Assembly: GCA_030267965.1 (NCBI GenBank)
Contig: BRYA01001464.1
Coordinates: forward strand, 1-30,824
DNA length: 30,824 nucleotides
From: Triparma columacea
Lineage: Eukaryota > Sar > Bolidophyceae > Parmales > Triparmaceae
Direction of reading: 5' to 3'
Below the pieces are notes generated by a model that saw only the letters and a list, made by a program, of their open reading frames with translations, made no database searches and was not told the DNA's origin. Below are positions 1 through 9,056 of this stretch, piece after piece. Every line of letters begins with the position of its first letter. The stretch's first letter is position 1. A program made the translations under genes and the position numbers.

Positions 1-865
1 ACTGCGCCTCTAAAAACTAAAGCATCATAGATCTCATTGTGGATAAGCGCGTACTGCTCCTCATTGTCTGGGCCACATTGAGATGGAAGATGGTCGCTTG
101 CAGAAAAAGGAGGATCACTTAGGAAAGAAGGAGCGCTTGCCGCAAGCGCAAGCGTAGGCGCAAGCGTAGGCGCAGGCGCAGGCGCAAGCGTAGGCGCAAG
201 CGTAGGCGCAAGCGTAGGCGCAGGCGCAAGCGTAGGCGCAGGCGCAAGCGTAGGCGCAGGCGCAGGCGCAAGCGTAGGCGCAGGTGCAGGCGCAGGCGCA
301 GGCGCAAGTGTAGGCGCAAGTGTAGGCGCAGGCGCAGGCGCAAGCGTAGGCGCAAGCCTAGGCGCAGGCGCAAGCGTAGGCGCAGGGGCAAGCGTAGGCG
401 CAAGCGTAGGTGCAGGCGCAAGCGTAGGCGCAGGAGTAGGCGCAGGCGCAAGCGTAGGCGCAGGAGTAGGTGACGCAGGAGTAGGCACAGGAGTAGGCAC
501 AGGAGTAGGCACAGGAGTAGGCACAGGAGTAGGCACAGGAGTAGGTGCAGGAGTAGGTGCAGGAGTAGACACGGGAGTTGGCTTAAGCCTCGGGCTGTCG
601 GCTGGCTGCAGAGTTGTGGGCACAAAAGTAGGTGCAGGCTCCGGCGCGGGAGTTGGCTTAGGCGTCGGGCTGTCAGTTGCCTGCGGAGTTGTGGGCGCAA
701 GCGTAGGCGCAGGAGTAGGGACGGGAGTTGGCGCAACCTTGCTTACTTGCATAGTCCTGTACATGAGGGGCGCGCAAATATTAGAAGGGGGCGAGGGTAT
801 GGTATGGTGAGATATTGGAGGCATTTGCGGAACGCGGAACACGGTCGGAGGCCGAATTGGTGAGT
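1..865 (-). CDS. 3' part of a protein with a long Pro/Thr/Ala-rich repeat linker (partial at left edge)
   Basis: The minus strand has a stop-free frame from a likely acceptor at 867-866 (a pyrimidine-rich stretch ending CTAG) to base 1. Through the repeats it reads as alternating APTLAPAP and PTPVPTPAP units. Below the repeats it becomes ordinary sequence: APSFLSDPPFSASDHLPSQ, then CGPDNEEQYALIHNEIYDAL, still open at the edge. Such PT/PA linkers are common in secreted or wall-associated proteins of stramenopiles (general knowledge), so an extracellular or surface protein is likely. Another minus frame gives a 205-residue Arg/Leu-rich ORF ending at 119, which I regard as a shadow because it is pure repeat and stops at once after it. 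The 5' boundary of this exon is uncertain: phase-0 joining from the upstream exon at 1073-1005 would fit an acceptor just before GTTGCGCC near 740 better than the one at 866. The domain beyond the left edge is not visible. Confidence 0.55.
126..570. repeat. GC-rich minisatellite, 6/12-bp units (GGCGCA, GGCGCAAGCGTA, GGAGTAGGCACA)
   Basis: From about 126 to 475 the plus strand is built of GGCGCA and GGCGCAAGCGTA units with single-base variants. From about 475 to 570 it changes to GGAGTAGGCACA/GGAGTAGGTGCA units. Because unit lengths are multiples of six, copy-number changes keep the reading frame, as expected for an expanding coding linker. On the minus strand the units read as Ala-Pro-Thr-Leu and Pro-Thr-Pro-Val. 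Confidence 0.9.
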
Positions 866-1004
866 CTAGAAGAAAATAATGTTACTTGAGCTGAAATGCC
901 GTTTGGCATGTTGTGCCCCTACAAATCTTCAAAGTTCATATTTTTTGCGCGGTCTCGCAGCGAGGAGCCTCCGCAAATTACCCCTTCCCCCCTATCTTAC
1001 TCAC

Positions 1005-1073
1005 CTTGATGAATTCGCAGTGGGTAGAATATTTTGATTTGGGGCCCAGTCGGGAGAGGTCGATGAAGTAGGT
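1005..1073 (-). CDS. Candidate 23-codon internal exon of the Pro/Thr-rich protein gene
   Basis: On the minus strand a CAG acceptor at 1076-1074 is followed by exactly 23 codons, TYFIDLSRLGPKSKY then STHCEFIK, ending in AAG directly before a textbook GTGAGT donor (GT at 1004-1003). Codon choice (ACC, TAC, TTC, ATC, GAC, CTC, TCC) matches the confident genes here. It lies just upstream of the Pro/Thr exon on the same strand and is most likely part of the same gene. Joining it directly to the acceptor at 866 puts the next exon in a frame that stops at about 747, so either an acceptor nearer 740 is used or another splice occurs. A further GTAAGT donor on the minus strand at 1289-1284 suggests one more upstream exon ending at 1290; its extent could not be fixed. 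Function unknown. Confidence 0.45.
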
Positions 1074-1640
1074 CTGCGGACGGGATTGAAGGGGCGCGGG
1101 ACGTTAGGTTGGTGTAGATGAGCAGGGGCGAGGGCTAATTGACAGCTTTTGAGCGATTTCCGAGGTAGCCAAAAATGTGATGATGACAGTGGCCTGTCTC
1201 AGCACCAAATTTGTCTCTGCGGTATTTTTGCGGACCGGACAACGGCGGTATTTGGCCTTTTGGGGAGAGGCTTGCCAACCCTGACTTACCTCGACCCCGA
1301 TTATCCTAGAACAGTGGAGTTTTGGAGCCAGGCTCGGATGGCACGAGGTTGGTGGATTAGGATGTGGTGGTGGGACGGGGGAGGAGGAGGATTGAGGGTA
1401 GGAGCGGTCTTAGATTGAGCGGGTAGGAGGATAAATCTGATTTACGGGGCGCAGGAGGTCCAATATACGAGATTAAAAAAGCCAGTAAAAACAGTTGTGC
1501 CGAGGGGGGGTGTTGGGGGAAGCGTCGGGCAAGTTTTGCTTGTGATAACGGATCCTCTAGTCGAAGTTGGTGTAATACAAAGCTCGAGTGCTAGTTATTC
1601 GGCGGTCTGTGGTCGCAAGCTCAATTATTTTGGTGGTAAG
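1074..1640. other. Gene-poor stretch; no gene assigned
   Basis: No reading frame here has a convincing family match. A minus-strand GTAAGT donor lies at 1289-1284, and a plus-strand stretch near 1285-1340 (YLDPDYPRTVEFWSQ) has coding-like codons but no clear homology. The 5' end of the minus-strand Pro/Thr gene may lie here. Confidence 0.4.
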
Positions 1641-1659
1641 GGTGCAAAGTGAAAATTGA

Positions 1660-1975
1660 CAAAAATCGGCAAAATGAAATTGATTAACTGAGACTTCAAA
1701 AATATATCATATTTTTCTGTATCATATTTAAACATAAATTTGTATATTTATATATCTTAAATAGGATCTTGATAAATAGTGAAAATATTTTTTCAAAGGT
1801 TTCAAATAGATTTAATAAAAACCAATTTTGTATTTAATATAATTGTTAAAGCCTGACGTCAATATTGGATTATAAATATTCAAAAAATTGTCACAAATAT
1901 AGTCAAATTTTCATCACTGATTCTATTAATACCAGTAAAATCAATTTGTGAGTATTAATCAAAAAATAGTATATG
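1660..1975. other. AT-rich island
   Basis: About 315 bases are strongly AT-rich, with many runs of A and T and TATA-like strings, in contrast to the GC-rich sequence on both sides. No frame codes for anything recognisable. It ends just before the decayed GH27 gene. Confidence 0.75.
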
Positions 1976-2040
1976 TATGTATATAAACTTGTATTGACAA
2001 GAATGTCACCTTGGTCACGAAAAAAATCAAAAAAAAATCG

Positions 2041-2459
2041 CGTTCTGGGACATCGCTGCTACCAGGACCCGAGCATGATGTGGGATACCTATCCGGAACT
2101 CTCTAGAGCCCTCAAGCAACCGGCAGGCCCATCGTTTACTCGTGCTCGTGGCCATCCTACCTGGACCCCGACTACAGCCACCAAGGTCTACGACGAGAGC
2201 AAGGCGATCCTGAGGACTTGCACCGAGTGTGGGCCCGCGAGCTCCACGATGGTTCCTACGCCGTCCTGCAGAACGCTTGGTCCATGGGCGACTTCGATAA
2301 GATCTCGTTCAAGCCTGAGATGATTGGGTGGGAGGAGGACGTAAAGTACACGTGAGGGACCTTTTCCTGCACGAGGACTTGGGAGCGTCCCATGGGGAGT
2401 TTGTGGCAGACATTAACCTGAGCGACTTCGAGATGTTCATTGTTAAGAAGGTTGAATAA
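2041..2459 (+). pseudogene. Decayed fragment of a GH27 alpha-galactosidase / alpha-N-acetylgalactosaminidase
   Basis: Three plus-strand frames give consecutive pieces of a GH27 enzyme. The first (about 2050-2120) reads CYQDPSMMWDTYPELSRAL, the family segment after the catalytic-strand Asp-Gly-Cys-Tyr. A frameshift near 2118 moves to TGRPIVYSCSWPSYLDPDY, a hallmark GH27 motif. Soon after, the same frame jumps to the C-terminal beta domain: VWARELHDGSYAVLQNAW. A second shift near 2351 moves to VRDLFLHEDLGASHGEF and ends at a TAA at 2457-2459. The first catalytic Asp region and the roughly 130-residue middle portion, including the conserved WNDPDML region with the acid/base residue, are missing. 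The enzyme would hydrolyse terminal alpha-galactosides, but this copy cannot be active. The 5' break falls near 2040, right after A-rich sequence. Confidence 0.85.
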
Positions 2460-2571
2460 GTGGGGGAGTCAGGAAGGTGGGAAGAAAGGGGAAGGAGAAA
2501 CTAAAAATGAACTGCAGCTGCAACTTGCCCTGAGCATTGCGATTTTCATTTTAATGCCGTATTGTCGTCGT

Positions 2572-2620
2572 CAGTATGCGTGTCAACATGAGTATCAGCA
2601 TGAGTGTCAACATTAGTGTA
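2572..2620. repeat. Short imperfect repeat (GTGTCAACATGAGTATCAGC type)
   Basis: Three to four imperfect copies of a 12-base unit resembling ATGAGTGTCAAC lie between the GH27 remnant and YKT6. The rest of 2460-2718 shows nothing beyond the likely YKT6 promoter/5' UTR. Confidence 0.4.
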
Positions 2621-2718
2621 ATAAAATTCATTTTCACCCTTGTCTTTTCCCTCACCGCTGTATTTTGTCAGAAATCTGAGTCCTCGCTCAGCTGCTGAGC
2701 TCTCATAAATTTTGGGTG

Positions 2719-3642
2719 ATGGTTAAAATCGTAGGCATCTCCATACTGAAGGGCGGAGCACTCATAGCTGACCCTATAGTCCTCTCACGAGCCGATGATC
2801 TATCTTCGTTTGGTTTTTTTCAGCGTCAGGTCCGTATTGAGTGATATTTTACCAATTTTCCAATTTCTCAGTCATGGAAACGGTTCTTGGTTTGAAACAA
2901 GCCGTTTTTACGCCCCTACGACAGTTTGAATGGATTTTATTCACATGTTCACATTTTTTGTTACATACTACACACACTCATGTACATATTATTACCCAAT
3001 GCCACGTTATTCGTCAGAAATACGACAAACTGGCATCACACCCTCCCGAGTTCTTAGTCCCATCTCATCCAATCTCGCATCCTCATCATATTCTCACACC
3101 TCCCTGCGCACCCCTCTCGTACTGTACTTACCTTACTGCCACAGGGTGTCAAAGAAATGCTGACATTCTTCTCAAAAACCTTCACCAAGCGCACTCAGCC
3201 AGGCCAGCGTCAGTCTGTCCAGCATGAGTCTTACATCGTGCACTGCTACGTCCGAGCAGACGGCCTCGCGGGGACCGTCACCACGGACCTCGAGTACCCT
3301 CCCCGGGTCGCCTTCGTCCTCCTCACCCAGCTCCTTGAGGAGTACTCAAACGCCGTGACTGATGCTGTCTGGAAGAGCTGCAATACCCCAGAGAGCATAC
3401 CCTACCCTCCCCTAGAGGAATATCTGGCGAAGTACCAGGACCCCGCGTCTGCGGACAAGATAACGAAGATTCAGAAGGACTTAGATGACACAACAGAGAT
3501 CCTTCATAAGACCATTGACAATGTCCTTGAACGCGGAGTCAAGCTCGACCAGCTCGTGGAGAGGTCGGACGACCTCTCGAGGCAGAGTAAGATGTTCTAC
3601 AAGCAGGCGAGGAAGACCAACTCGTGCTGCACGATCAGTTGA
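2719..3642 (+). CDS. YKT6: R-SNARE YKT6 (longin domain, CAAX-lipidated)
   Basis: Two exons, 2719-2829 and 3145-3642, give 202 residues, matching the usual length of YKT6 (about 200). Exon 1 encodes the start of the longin domain, MVKIVGISILKGG to DDLSSFGFFQRQ. Exon 2 continues GVKEMLTFFSKTF and RTQPGQRQSV, which are strong YKT6 signatures. The SNARE helix spans about residues 141-196, with the zero-layer Arg at about 167 (VLERGVKLDQLV). The C-terminus is NSCCTIS: a palmitoylatable Cys followed by a C-T-I-S CAAX box, as expected for this farnesylated, soluble/membrane-cycling SNARE of ER-Golgi, endosomal and vacuolar fusion. The intron donor is GTCCGT, unusual but required: both exons join in phase 0 exactly where the family aligns. 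An ATG at 3157 would omit the first third of the longin domain. Confidence 0.95.
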
Positions 3643-3738
3643 AAAGGTTAGATAATCAAAACTGTGTTACGATTAAAAGAAGTAATCAACAAAAGCCTTC
3701 CTCATTCGTCGCATATTTTACAACAGTGTTACACGCTA

Positions 3739-5187
3739 CTACAAGACTAATCTCCCCTTTTCATCGCATCTATCTTCCCACCCCCCCCTTCCCCCCCTCC
3801 TCCTGAAGTAACACTCCCCCCTCAAGATCTTCTTCCCCACCTTTTCCACCACCCTCCCGCAGTGAGGGTGATTGTGGTAGAAAACCAGCGCCCTCCCCTT
3901 CTTGACCCCGCACTTGTACACAACATTTCCCTCCTCCTCCCCCCCCCCCCCCACGGTCTTCAGCATCGCTGTCTCTCCCCCCCCCTGAAAGTCCTCAAGG
4001 TATAGGATGATCGTGTGGGTGCTGTTAAGCCCCGAGAGGGGGTGGGCCTTGGGGAGGTCGACGTGTGCGGGGAGGCTGCTCCCAATGATGGTGTAGTCCA
4101 GGAATCGGAGCCCCGGAAGGACCACGCACTCCCAGTCTTCCCAAGGCAGCCCCATCCTCGAGCACGTGGCTGACCCTATGGCCTCCTCCAAGACCTCCCT
4201 GACAACCCCCGAGTAGTCGTAGTAGTACTTTCTCACCGAGCAAGTCACCGTCGCCTTCTCCCTCTGTTCCGCCTCCGGGAGTGCCTGGCATTCCCTAACG
4301 ATCCTATCCAGGAGTGCGTCCTTGACTGCCCCGTCCACGACTGTCGTAGAGTCGAATATCCCCGCCCCGCTCCCGCACACCCCCTCCGCGCTCACGGCCT
4401 CCCAGTTTGCCCCCCCCCCCTCGCCCCCCAGGGCCCTGACCTCCTCCTCCAGCCCTGACTGCTCGGCACACCCCAAGCCCGCCAGGATAGAATCTACCGC
4501 GCCCCCCCCCTCCCCCCCCCTCCTCTTACTCTCAACCCTGTTGGCGACTCTGAGGCCCGCCCCCAGTCTGTCCTTGGCCCTCCCGTCAGCCCCCGCTTCC
4601 GCGAGTAGTAAAATTCCCTCCTCCCACCCCATTCCCGCAGCTGCGAACAGCGGCGTCCTCCCGTTGTCGTCTACAGCGTCCACGTCTATCCCGAGGTCCA
4701 CGAGGACGTCTAGCCTGTGGAGGTCCCTCTTCGCTACGACCTCCCACATGCGCTCCGTCCTCTTAACCTTGTCCTCGCCGTTGAAGCAGGCGTTCCCCTC
4801 CCTCCTGCTCCTGTAGACCTGCGCTTTCTTCTTCTTCTTCTTGTTCCCCCCACTCGCTCCCTCCTCTCTCTTGTCAGGGAGGAGTAAAAACCTCCCCTTC
4901 GTCCCTCTCCTATCCCCTCTCTGAATCTGTGGTCCTCTGTGGCACATTGCATCCTCGTCGACGCTTGTTCCCCCGCAGCTCTTGCAGGTGAGCCTGCCCC
5001 CGTCCTCCAAGACGACGTGGCGCCAGAGGCAGGGGGAGCAGATGGGGGGACAGGAGGGGGAGGAGCAACGGAAGGTGAACGTACCGGAAGGGACGCCGCA
5101 GGTACCGCAGGGGGAGACGTCGGGATTGTTGCTGAAGTTGGGGGGGGGTGGGGGGGAAGGGGGGGGGCATTTAAAAGTATGAGACAC
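3739..5187 (-). CDS. Ankyrin-repeat 2OG-Fe(II) oxygenase (prolyl-4-hydroxylase-like) with N-terminal Cys-rich motif
   Basis: An intronless 482-residue protein. Residues about 26-70 carry a Cys-rich, probably zinc-binding motif (CGTCG, CSSPSCPPICSPC, CKSC). A Lys-rich stretch follows near residue 115. Two ankyrin repeats lie at about 145-210 (DVDAVDDNGRTPLFAAAG). The C-terminal third is a 2OG-Fe(II) dioxygenase domain of the P4Hc type: the HxD iron ligands are in LPAHVDLPKAH (about 375-377), and the distal His and 2-oxoglutarate-binding basic residue are in HPHCGRVVEKVGKKILRGE (about 442-455). The essential residues therefore seem intact. Substrate is unknown; family members hydroxylate Pro or other residues using O2, Fe(II) and 2-oxoglutarate. 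No signal peptide is seen, so it is probably nuclear or cytosolic. It ends tail to tail with YKT6, 97 bases away. Confidence 0.8.
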   Translation of the reverse strand: MSHTFKCPPPSPPPPPNFSNNPDVSPCGTCGVPSGTFTFRCSSPSCPPICSPCLWRHVVLEDGGRLTCKSCGGTSVDEDAMCHRGPQIQRGDRRGTKGRFLLLPDKREEGASGGNKKKKKKAQVYRSRREGNACFNGEDKVKRTERMWEVVAKRDLHRLDVLVDLGIDVDAVDDNGRTPLFAAAGMGWEEGILLLAEAGADGRAKDRLGAGLRVANRVESKRRGGEGGGAVDSILAGLGCAEQSGLEEEVRALGGEGGGANWEAVSAEGVCGSGAGIFDSTTVVDGAVKDALLDRIVRECQALPEAEQREKATVTCSVRKYYYDYSGVVREVLEEAIGSATCSRMGLPWEDWECVVLPGLRFLDYTIIGSSLPAHVDLPKAHPLSGLNSTHTIILYLEDFQGGGETAMLKTVGGGGEEEGNVVYKCGVKKGRALVFYHNHPHCGRVVEKVGKKILRGECYFRRRGGRGGWEDRCDEKGRLVL

Positions 5188-5231
5188 TCAGAGAGGTAGC
5201 CTCCCTCCGCTGCCCCCCCAACCTTTCTCTC

Positions 5232-5831
5232 TCACCTGAACATTGCGTATACCCCCCAGACAAGCCATATCCAGTATGCCCTTGGTAATTTCTGTCCCCA
5301 CTCCCACGCCTCGTCCGTCACAACCCCCCCCGCCGCGCTTCTGCTCCTAAGAATAGCCGAGGTTACTGCGGGTTTCATTAGGAGGCAGGAGTACTCGAGG
5401 GGTGTGAGGGAGTAGGACCTTAGGGAGAGCCAAGACTCAACGGAGAGGAGACGGGGGGAGGGGGAACCTTGGATGTCACCATAACCCACGAAGGCGAGGG
5501 CACGCCTGACCTCGTGACGCGAGACTGCTCCCATAGTGTGGTCAGGGCCGACCCTTTCTACGAACTTCCTCCATTCGCTGTACTCCCCATCTTGAAGCTC
5601 TTCGGTCTTGGATGCCCCGAGGTTAGCGGCGCAGCGCACGCACGCTCTCTTTACGAGCCTTGTGACACCGAAGCCGCTAGCGTTGTCACGCTCGATGGCC
5701 TTGGTGAGGACCTTGGAGAGGCGGGGACAGGAGGGACAGGCGGACTTGGGGGAGGTGAGGGCGAGGGGAATGTAGGCGGCCTTTCGGGCTGAGGCGTTAC
5801 GGGTGAATTTGAAGGGGGCTGGTTTGGACAT
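5232..5831 (-). CDS. Hypothetical protein with CxxC motifs
   Basis: An intronless 199-residue frame starting at MSKPAPFKFTRN; an in-frame ATG at 5885 would add 18 residues. I prefer the inner start because the extension is weakly coding and would crowd the divergent gene. The protein is basic at the N-terminus and has two Cys pairs (CPSC, CVRC), possibly a metal site, plus a Trp/aromatic C-terminus (AYWIWLVWGVYAMF) that could contact membrane. I do not recognise the family. It reads in the same direction as the ankyrin/oxygenase gene, with 44 bases between them. Confidence 0.55.
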   Translation of the reverse strand: MSKPAPFKFTRNASARKAAYIPLALTSPKSACPSCPRLSKVLTKAIERDNASGFGVTRLVKRACVRCAANLGASKTEELQDGEYSEWRKFVERVGPDHTMGAVSRHEVRRALAFVGYGDIQGSPSPRLLSVESWLSLRSYSLTPLEYSCLLMKPAVTSAILRSRSAAGGVVTDEAWEWGQKLPRAYWIWLVWGVYAMFR

Positions 5832-6047
5832 GTTTTGTTCCCGACCAATTGCCAACCCCTCAATATTTCCCCTCAATACGAACAAAATTGTCGTAATTCA
5901 AGAGTTAAAGCTACAAAGATTTACAGTATGAGCAAAAACACGTTTAAAAGGCTAATAAAAGCTTCTTAAACGCCAATAAACGCCACACCAATAAATCCTG
6001 GCTGTGGACCTTTTTCATTTCTGCCAAAAGGCCCAACCAATTTTCAC
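5832..6047. promoter_or_regulatory. Divergent intergenic region
   Basis: This 216-base gap separates the head-to-head starts at 5831 (minus) and 6048 (plus). It is AT-richer than its flanks, with short repeats of AATAAA(A/C)G and AACGCCA(A/C), and probably holds both promoters. No specific factor site can be named. Confidence 0.4.
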
Positions 6048-7082
6048 ATGCAGGCTGTTGCCTTCATACTACTAAACACGGCTATCCTCGTCTCCGGTAT
6101 CCCCAGAGACTACGATTTGATCGGGTATTAGTTGAGTACTCAGACAATTAACCCCCCCCCCTTCTTATCGAACGATTTTGACACCACCCTTCTGAACCTT
6201 CCTAACACGATTACTTCTCGGCCGCAGCTCTTGGAACTGGGGATCCGGATCTAAAGGTCCATCTAACGCCAACGCGGCCGCCGCATTCACAGGTCTAATC
6301 AAAGTTCAAGATGCAATCGACGGTTACAGGTGAGTGAGACAAAACAATGAGGGGAAAGCCCTCGCACGAACATCCATAATTTCGCGCCGTAAGATCGCGC
6401 TGAAAGATCCATTCTGACCCAACTTGTTGTGGTGTTCATCCCTGCACTGCAGCGAATTTGCCAATTGGTGCTGTCCTGAGCTTGCAGGTTCCAAGCTCCT
6501 AACGTTGGGAGGTGGAAACGCCGCCGGCCAGTTCACTGTCGATGCTTTGAAGGCAATTCAGTCCGACCTCCACTTGATTCCCGAGGCTAATTACTCAGGA
6601 GTCGTGTTTGACGTAGAGGAGGCCGTAGGAAACGGGGAGGATCTGAAGGAGGCCTTCGAGGAGACGTTCTTGGCAACCAAAAAGATGGGACTCGAGGTCG
6701 TCATCACCACGAGTCACAGCGCTCCTTACCAGACGGACGACGCAAGCATCGCGGTTGATTTGGTCAAGGTGAGTCTTTAAAGCGTGTGTCCATAAACCCC
6801 ACACAACACCAACACACGTTCGTAAATTCGCAGGGCTGGTGCGCATCGGAAAACGTGGACTACCTGTCACCCCAGCTTTACTCCTCCGGAATGGAGGGGT
6901 CGCCCGAGCTAGACGAGACCTCCAGCTGCGTGGACGAAGGCTGCACTTGGGACCTTTATAAGCCATGCAAGGGGAGGTTCGCACCGAGCATCGTGGATGT
7001 AACACACTTGGACGAGGCGGAAAGCTTCTTTGAAGAGTACGGGATTTACTTTGCGGGGTACTTTGTGTGGGCGCAGGTGTAA
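6048..7082 (+). CDS. Secreted GH18-like (beta/alpha)8 protein with a degenerate active-site motif
   Basis: Four exons, 6048-6124, 6228-6329, 6453-6768 and 6834-7082, join in phase to give 247 residues. The N-terminus, MQAVAFILLNTAILVSG, is a good signal peptide, so the protein enters the secretory pathway. The mature part begins DYDLIGSWNWGSG. Features resembling GH18 chitinase-like barrels are NYSGVVFDVEEA (where GH18 has DxxDxDxE; only the last D-x-E is kept), YLSPQLYSSG and a terminal strand FAGYFVWAQV. Cysteines in NWCCPEL and SSCVDEGCTW suggest disulfides. The protein is shorter than typical chitinases (about 300 or more). It could be a hydrolase on an unusual glycan or a non-catalytic lectin-like relative; the family call is moderate, while secretion and gene structure are better supported. 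Confidence 0.6.
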
Positions 7083-7352
7083 ATATCCATGCCAAAATCC
7101 AAAACCAGAGCTTTTTTCTCGTCTTTCTCCACATGCAAATTTCCCAAGTTTATCAAAGCTCTACGCAATATTTGTACATCAATACCCAATATTTAGAGCA
7201 ACATTATCACTGCATATCCCAATACAACAGTTTATACACATATACGCATAAATTGGCCCAAAAACCTCCTCACCAACCCTCGTCGATCTCGCACATATTT
7301 TATATTGCTATATCTGTCAGGCCATCTGTTAGGTCATCTCAATAAAAGTCAA

Positions 7353-8811
7353 ATGGCAGAACTTAGTGCCGAAGAGAAGGCACAAAAGAAGGCAGAAAAG
7401 GCAGCCCGTGCAGCAGAGTTTGCTAAGAACAACCCAAATATTGGAAAGACAGCTAAGCCTAAGTTAACAAAGGCTGAAAGGAGGGCTAAGCAGGAGGCTC
7501 AGAGGGCCGCCAAGGTCGGGGAAGGTGGGGGGAAGGGGGGGGGAGACAAGTCTGAAGCCGACAAGGATAAGAAGGGCAGGCAGGAGGGGAACCAACCACA
7601 AAGGCAGCAGACTACGAGGCAGCAGACGACTACAAGGACGGCTTCACAATCTAATTCTTCAAACCCTACCCCCAGTCGTCGTAAGGTAAGTGTGGGAGGA
7701 GTATCCTCACTTCTTTCAGGGCAGCTAACAACCTCCCCCCCCCTCCCCCACTCTACCCCAGGACTCCAATGCTTCTAGCCTCCCCCCCCCTCCCCCCCCC
7801 TCATCAACATCCTTGAACCTCTTCGACCACCTACCCCCCTACCGGCCTCCCCCCCCGCTCTCCTCCCTGAAGTCCTCCCTCCCCTCCCAGCTCCCTCGTC
7901 CAATAATCGACCTCGGAAGAAAGTACTCCTCCCTCTCAATAGACGGTGCCAACGACCGCGCCGTCGCCATGCTGACAGCCTTCAAATCCGTCGTCCAGTC
8001 CTTCACCTGTCCCCCCAACAAGGAGCTCCGCTTCCACCTAGTAGCCGTCCTCAAGACGTGCTTCCAGCACCTCACGGAGTGCAGGCCGCACAGCATATCG
8101 ATGGGGAACGCGTTCAACTTCCTCAAGAGCCACATACTCAAGCTGAACCCCGACCTAAGCTCTGACGATGCCAAGCAGGAGGTGACTGAGGGTATAGATC
8201 GTTTCATCCAGGAGCGCATTCGTTTCGCCTCCTCCGTAATAGCCCGAGTCGGCGTCGACAAGATAAACGACGACGACGTTATCCTAACCTTCTCGTACTC
8301 AGCCTCCGTCCTCGCCGTCCTCCTCCTGGCTAGGGAGAACGCCACACCCTTCAGGGTCATACTAGTAGACCCGAGGGTCGGGGACGGGGGGGCGTGTAAC
8401 CTCATGGCTAAGTCACTCCTAACCCGCGGCGTCCCCGTAACCTACGTAGGCATGGAGGGCGTAAGCTACGTGATGCGTGACGTAAGCGTCGTCATGCTAG
8501 GCGCGGAGGGCGTCATGAGCAACGGTAGCGTGTTCGCTAGGGTGGGAACGCTGGGGGTCGCGCAGGCGGCGAAGGCGTACAGGAAGCCGACGCTTGTCTG
8601 CTGTGAGGGGTACAAGTTCACGAACAAGGTTCAGCTGGATAGCATCACGCATAACGAACTAGGGAGCGTGGAGGGGATGGGGGGGGGAGGGGAGGATAAA
8701 CTTAACCTGCTTTACGATTTAACGCCGAGCGAACTTGTGGGAGGGGTGGTCACGGAAACTGGACTGCTGCCGGGAAGTAGCGTGGCGGTACTGCTGAGGG
8801 AAATGGAGTGA
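7353..8811 (+). CDS. EIF2B4: Translation initiation factor eIF2B subunit delta
   Basis: Two exons, 7353-7685 and 7762-8811, give 460 residues. The N-terminal 130 residues are Lys/Ala/Gln-rich and disordered (KAQKKAEKAARAAEF), followed by a Pro-rich linker, as in other eIF2B delta subunits. The rest is the regulatory-type eIF2B alpha/beta/delta (Rossmann-like) domain: GANDRAVAMLTAFKSVV, DVILTFSYSASVLAVLL, RVILVDPRVGDGG, GAEGVMSNGSVFARVGT, KPTLVCCEGYKF and YDLTPSELVGGVVTETGLLP. eIF2B is the nucleotide-exchange factor for eIF2, and delta forms part of the regulatory core that senses phosphorylated eIF2 alpha. The intron donor is GTAAGT and the acceptor TACCCCAG. The G/C runs in the linker are typical of this genome. 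Confidence 0.95.
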
Positions 8812-9056
8812 GGGAAAAGGGGGGGGAGGGGAGGTTATGGAGGAGGAGGGAGGTCAAGCAGCAGGAGAAGGTAGAGGTCAAGGAAGAAACGAGCAAGCCG
8901 CCGCGATCTCTGAATGGCTGATGAAAAGTGCCCGAAAACACACCCTAAACATATCATTCATTGGCGCACTCAAAATCACGCATAAGCTTGCATCTAATTC
9001 CCCAAATCCCCCAGCCGAATCTACTTCACCTCCTCAAATTTTAACAACAATTGAAG

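Noticed and set aside
119..736. 205-residue Arg/Leu-rich minus-strand ORF
   Set aside because: It is pure minisatellite in a shifted frame, has no sequence beyond the repeat, and stops immediately after it; the Pro/Thr frame on the same strand continues to the window edge.
1149..1418. 89-residue plus-strand ORF containing YLDPDYPRTVEFWSQ
   Set aside because: The short YLDPDY string echoes the GH27 relic at 2041-2459, but the flanks do not match GH27, and a minus-strand GTAAGT donor overlaps it; homology could not be supported.
4322..4816. 164-residue plus-strand Ser/Pro/Thr ORF
   Set aside because: Shadow of the ankyrin/2OG oxygenase gene on the opposite strand; no domain of its own.
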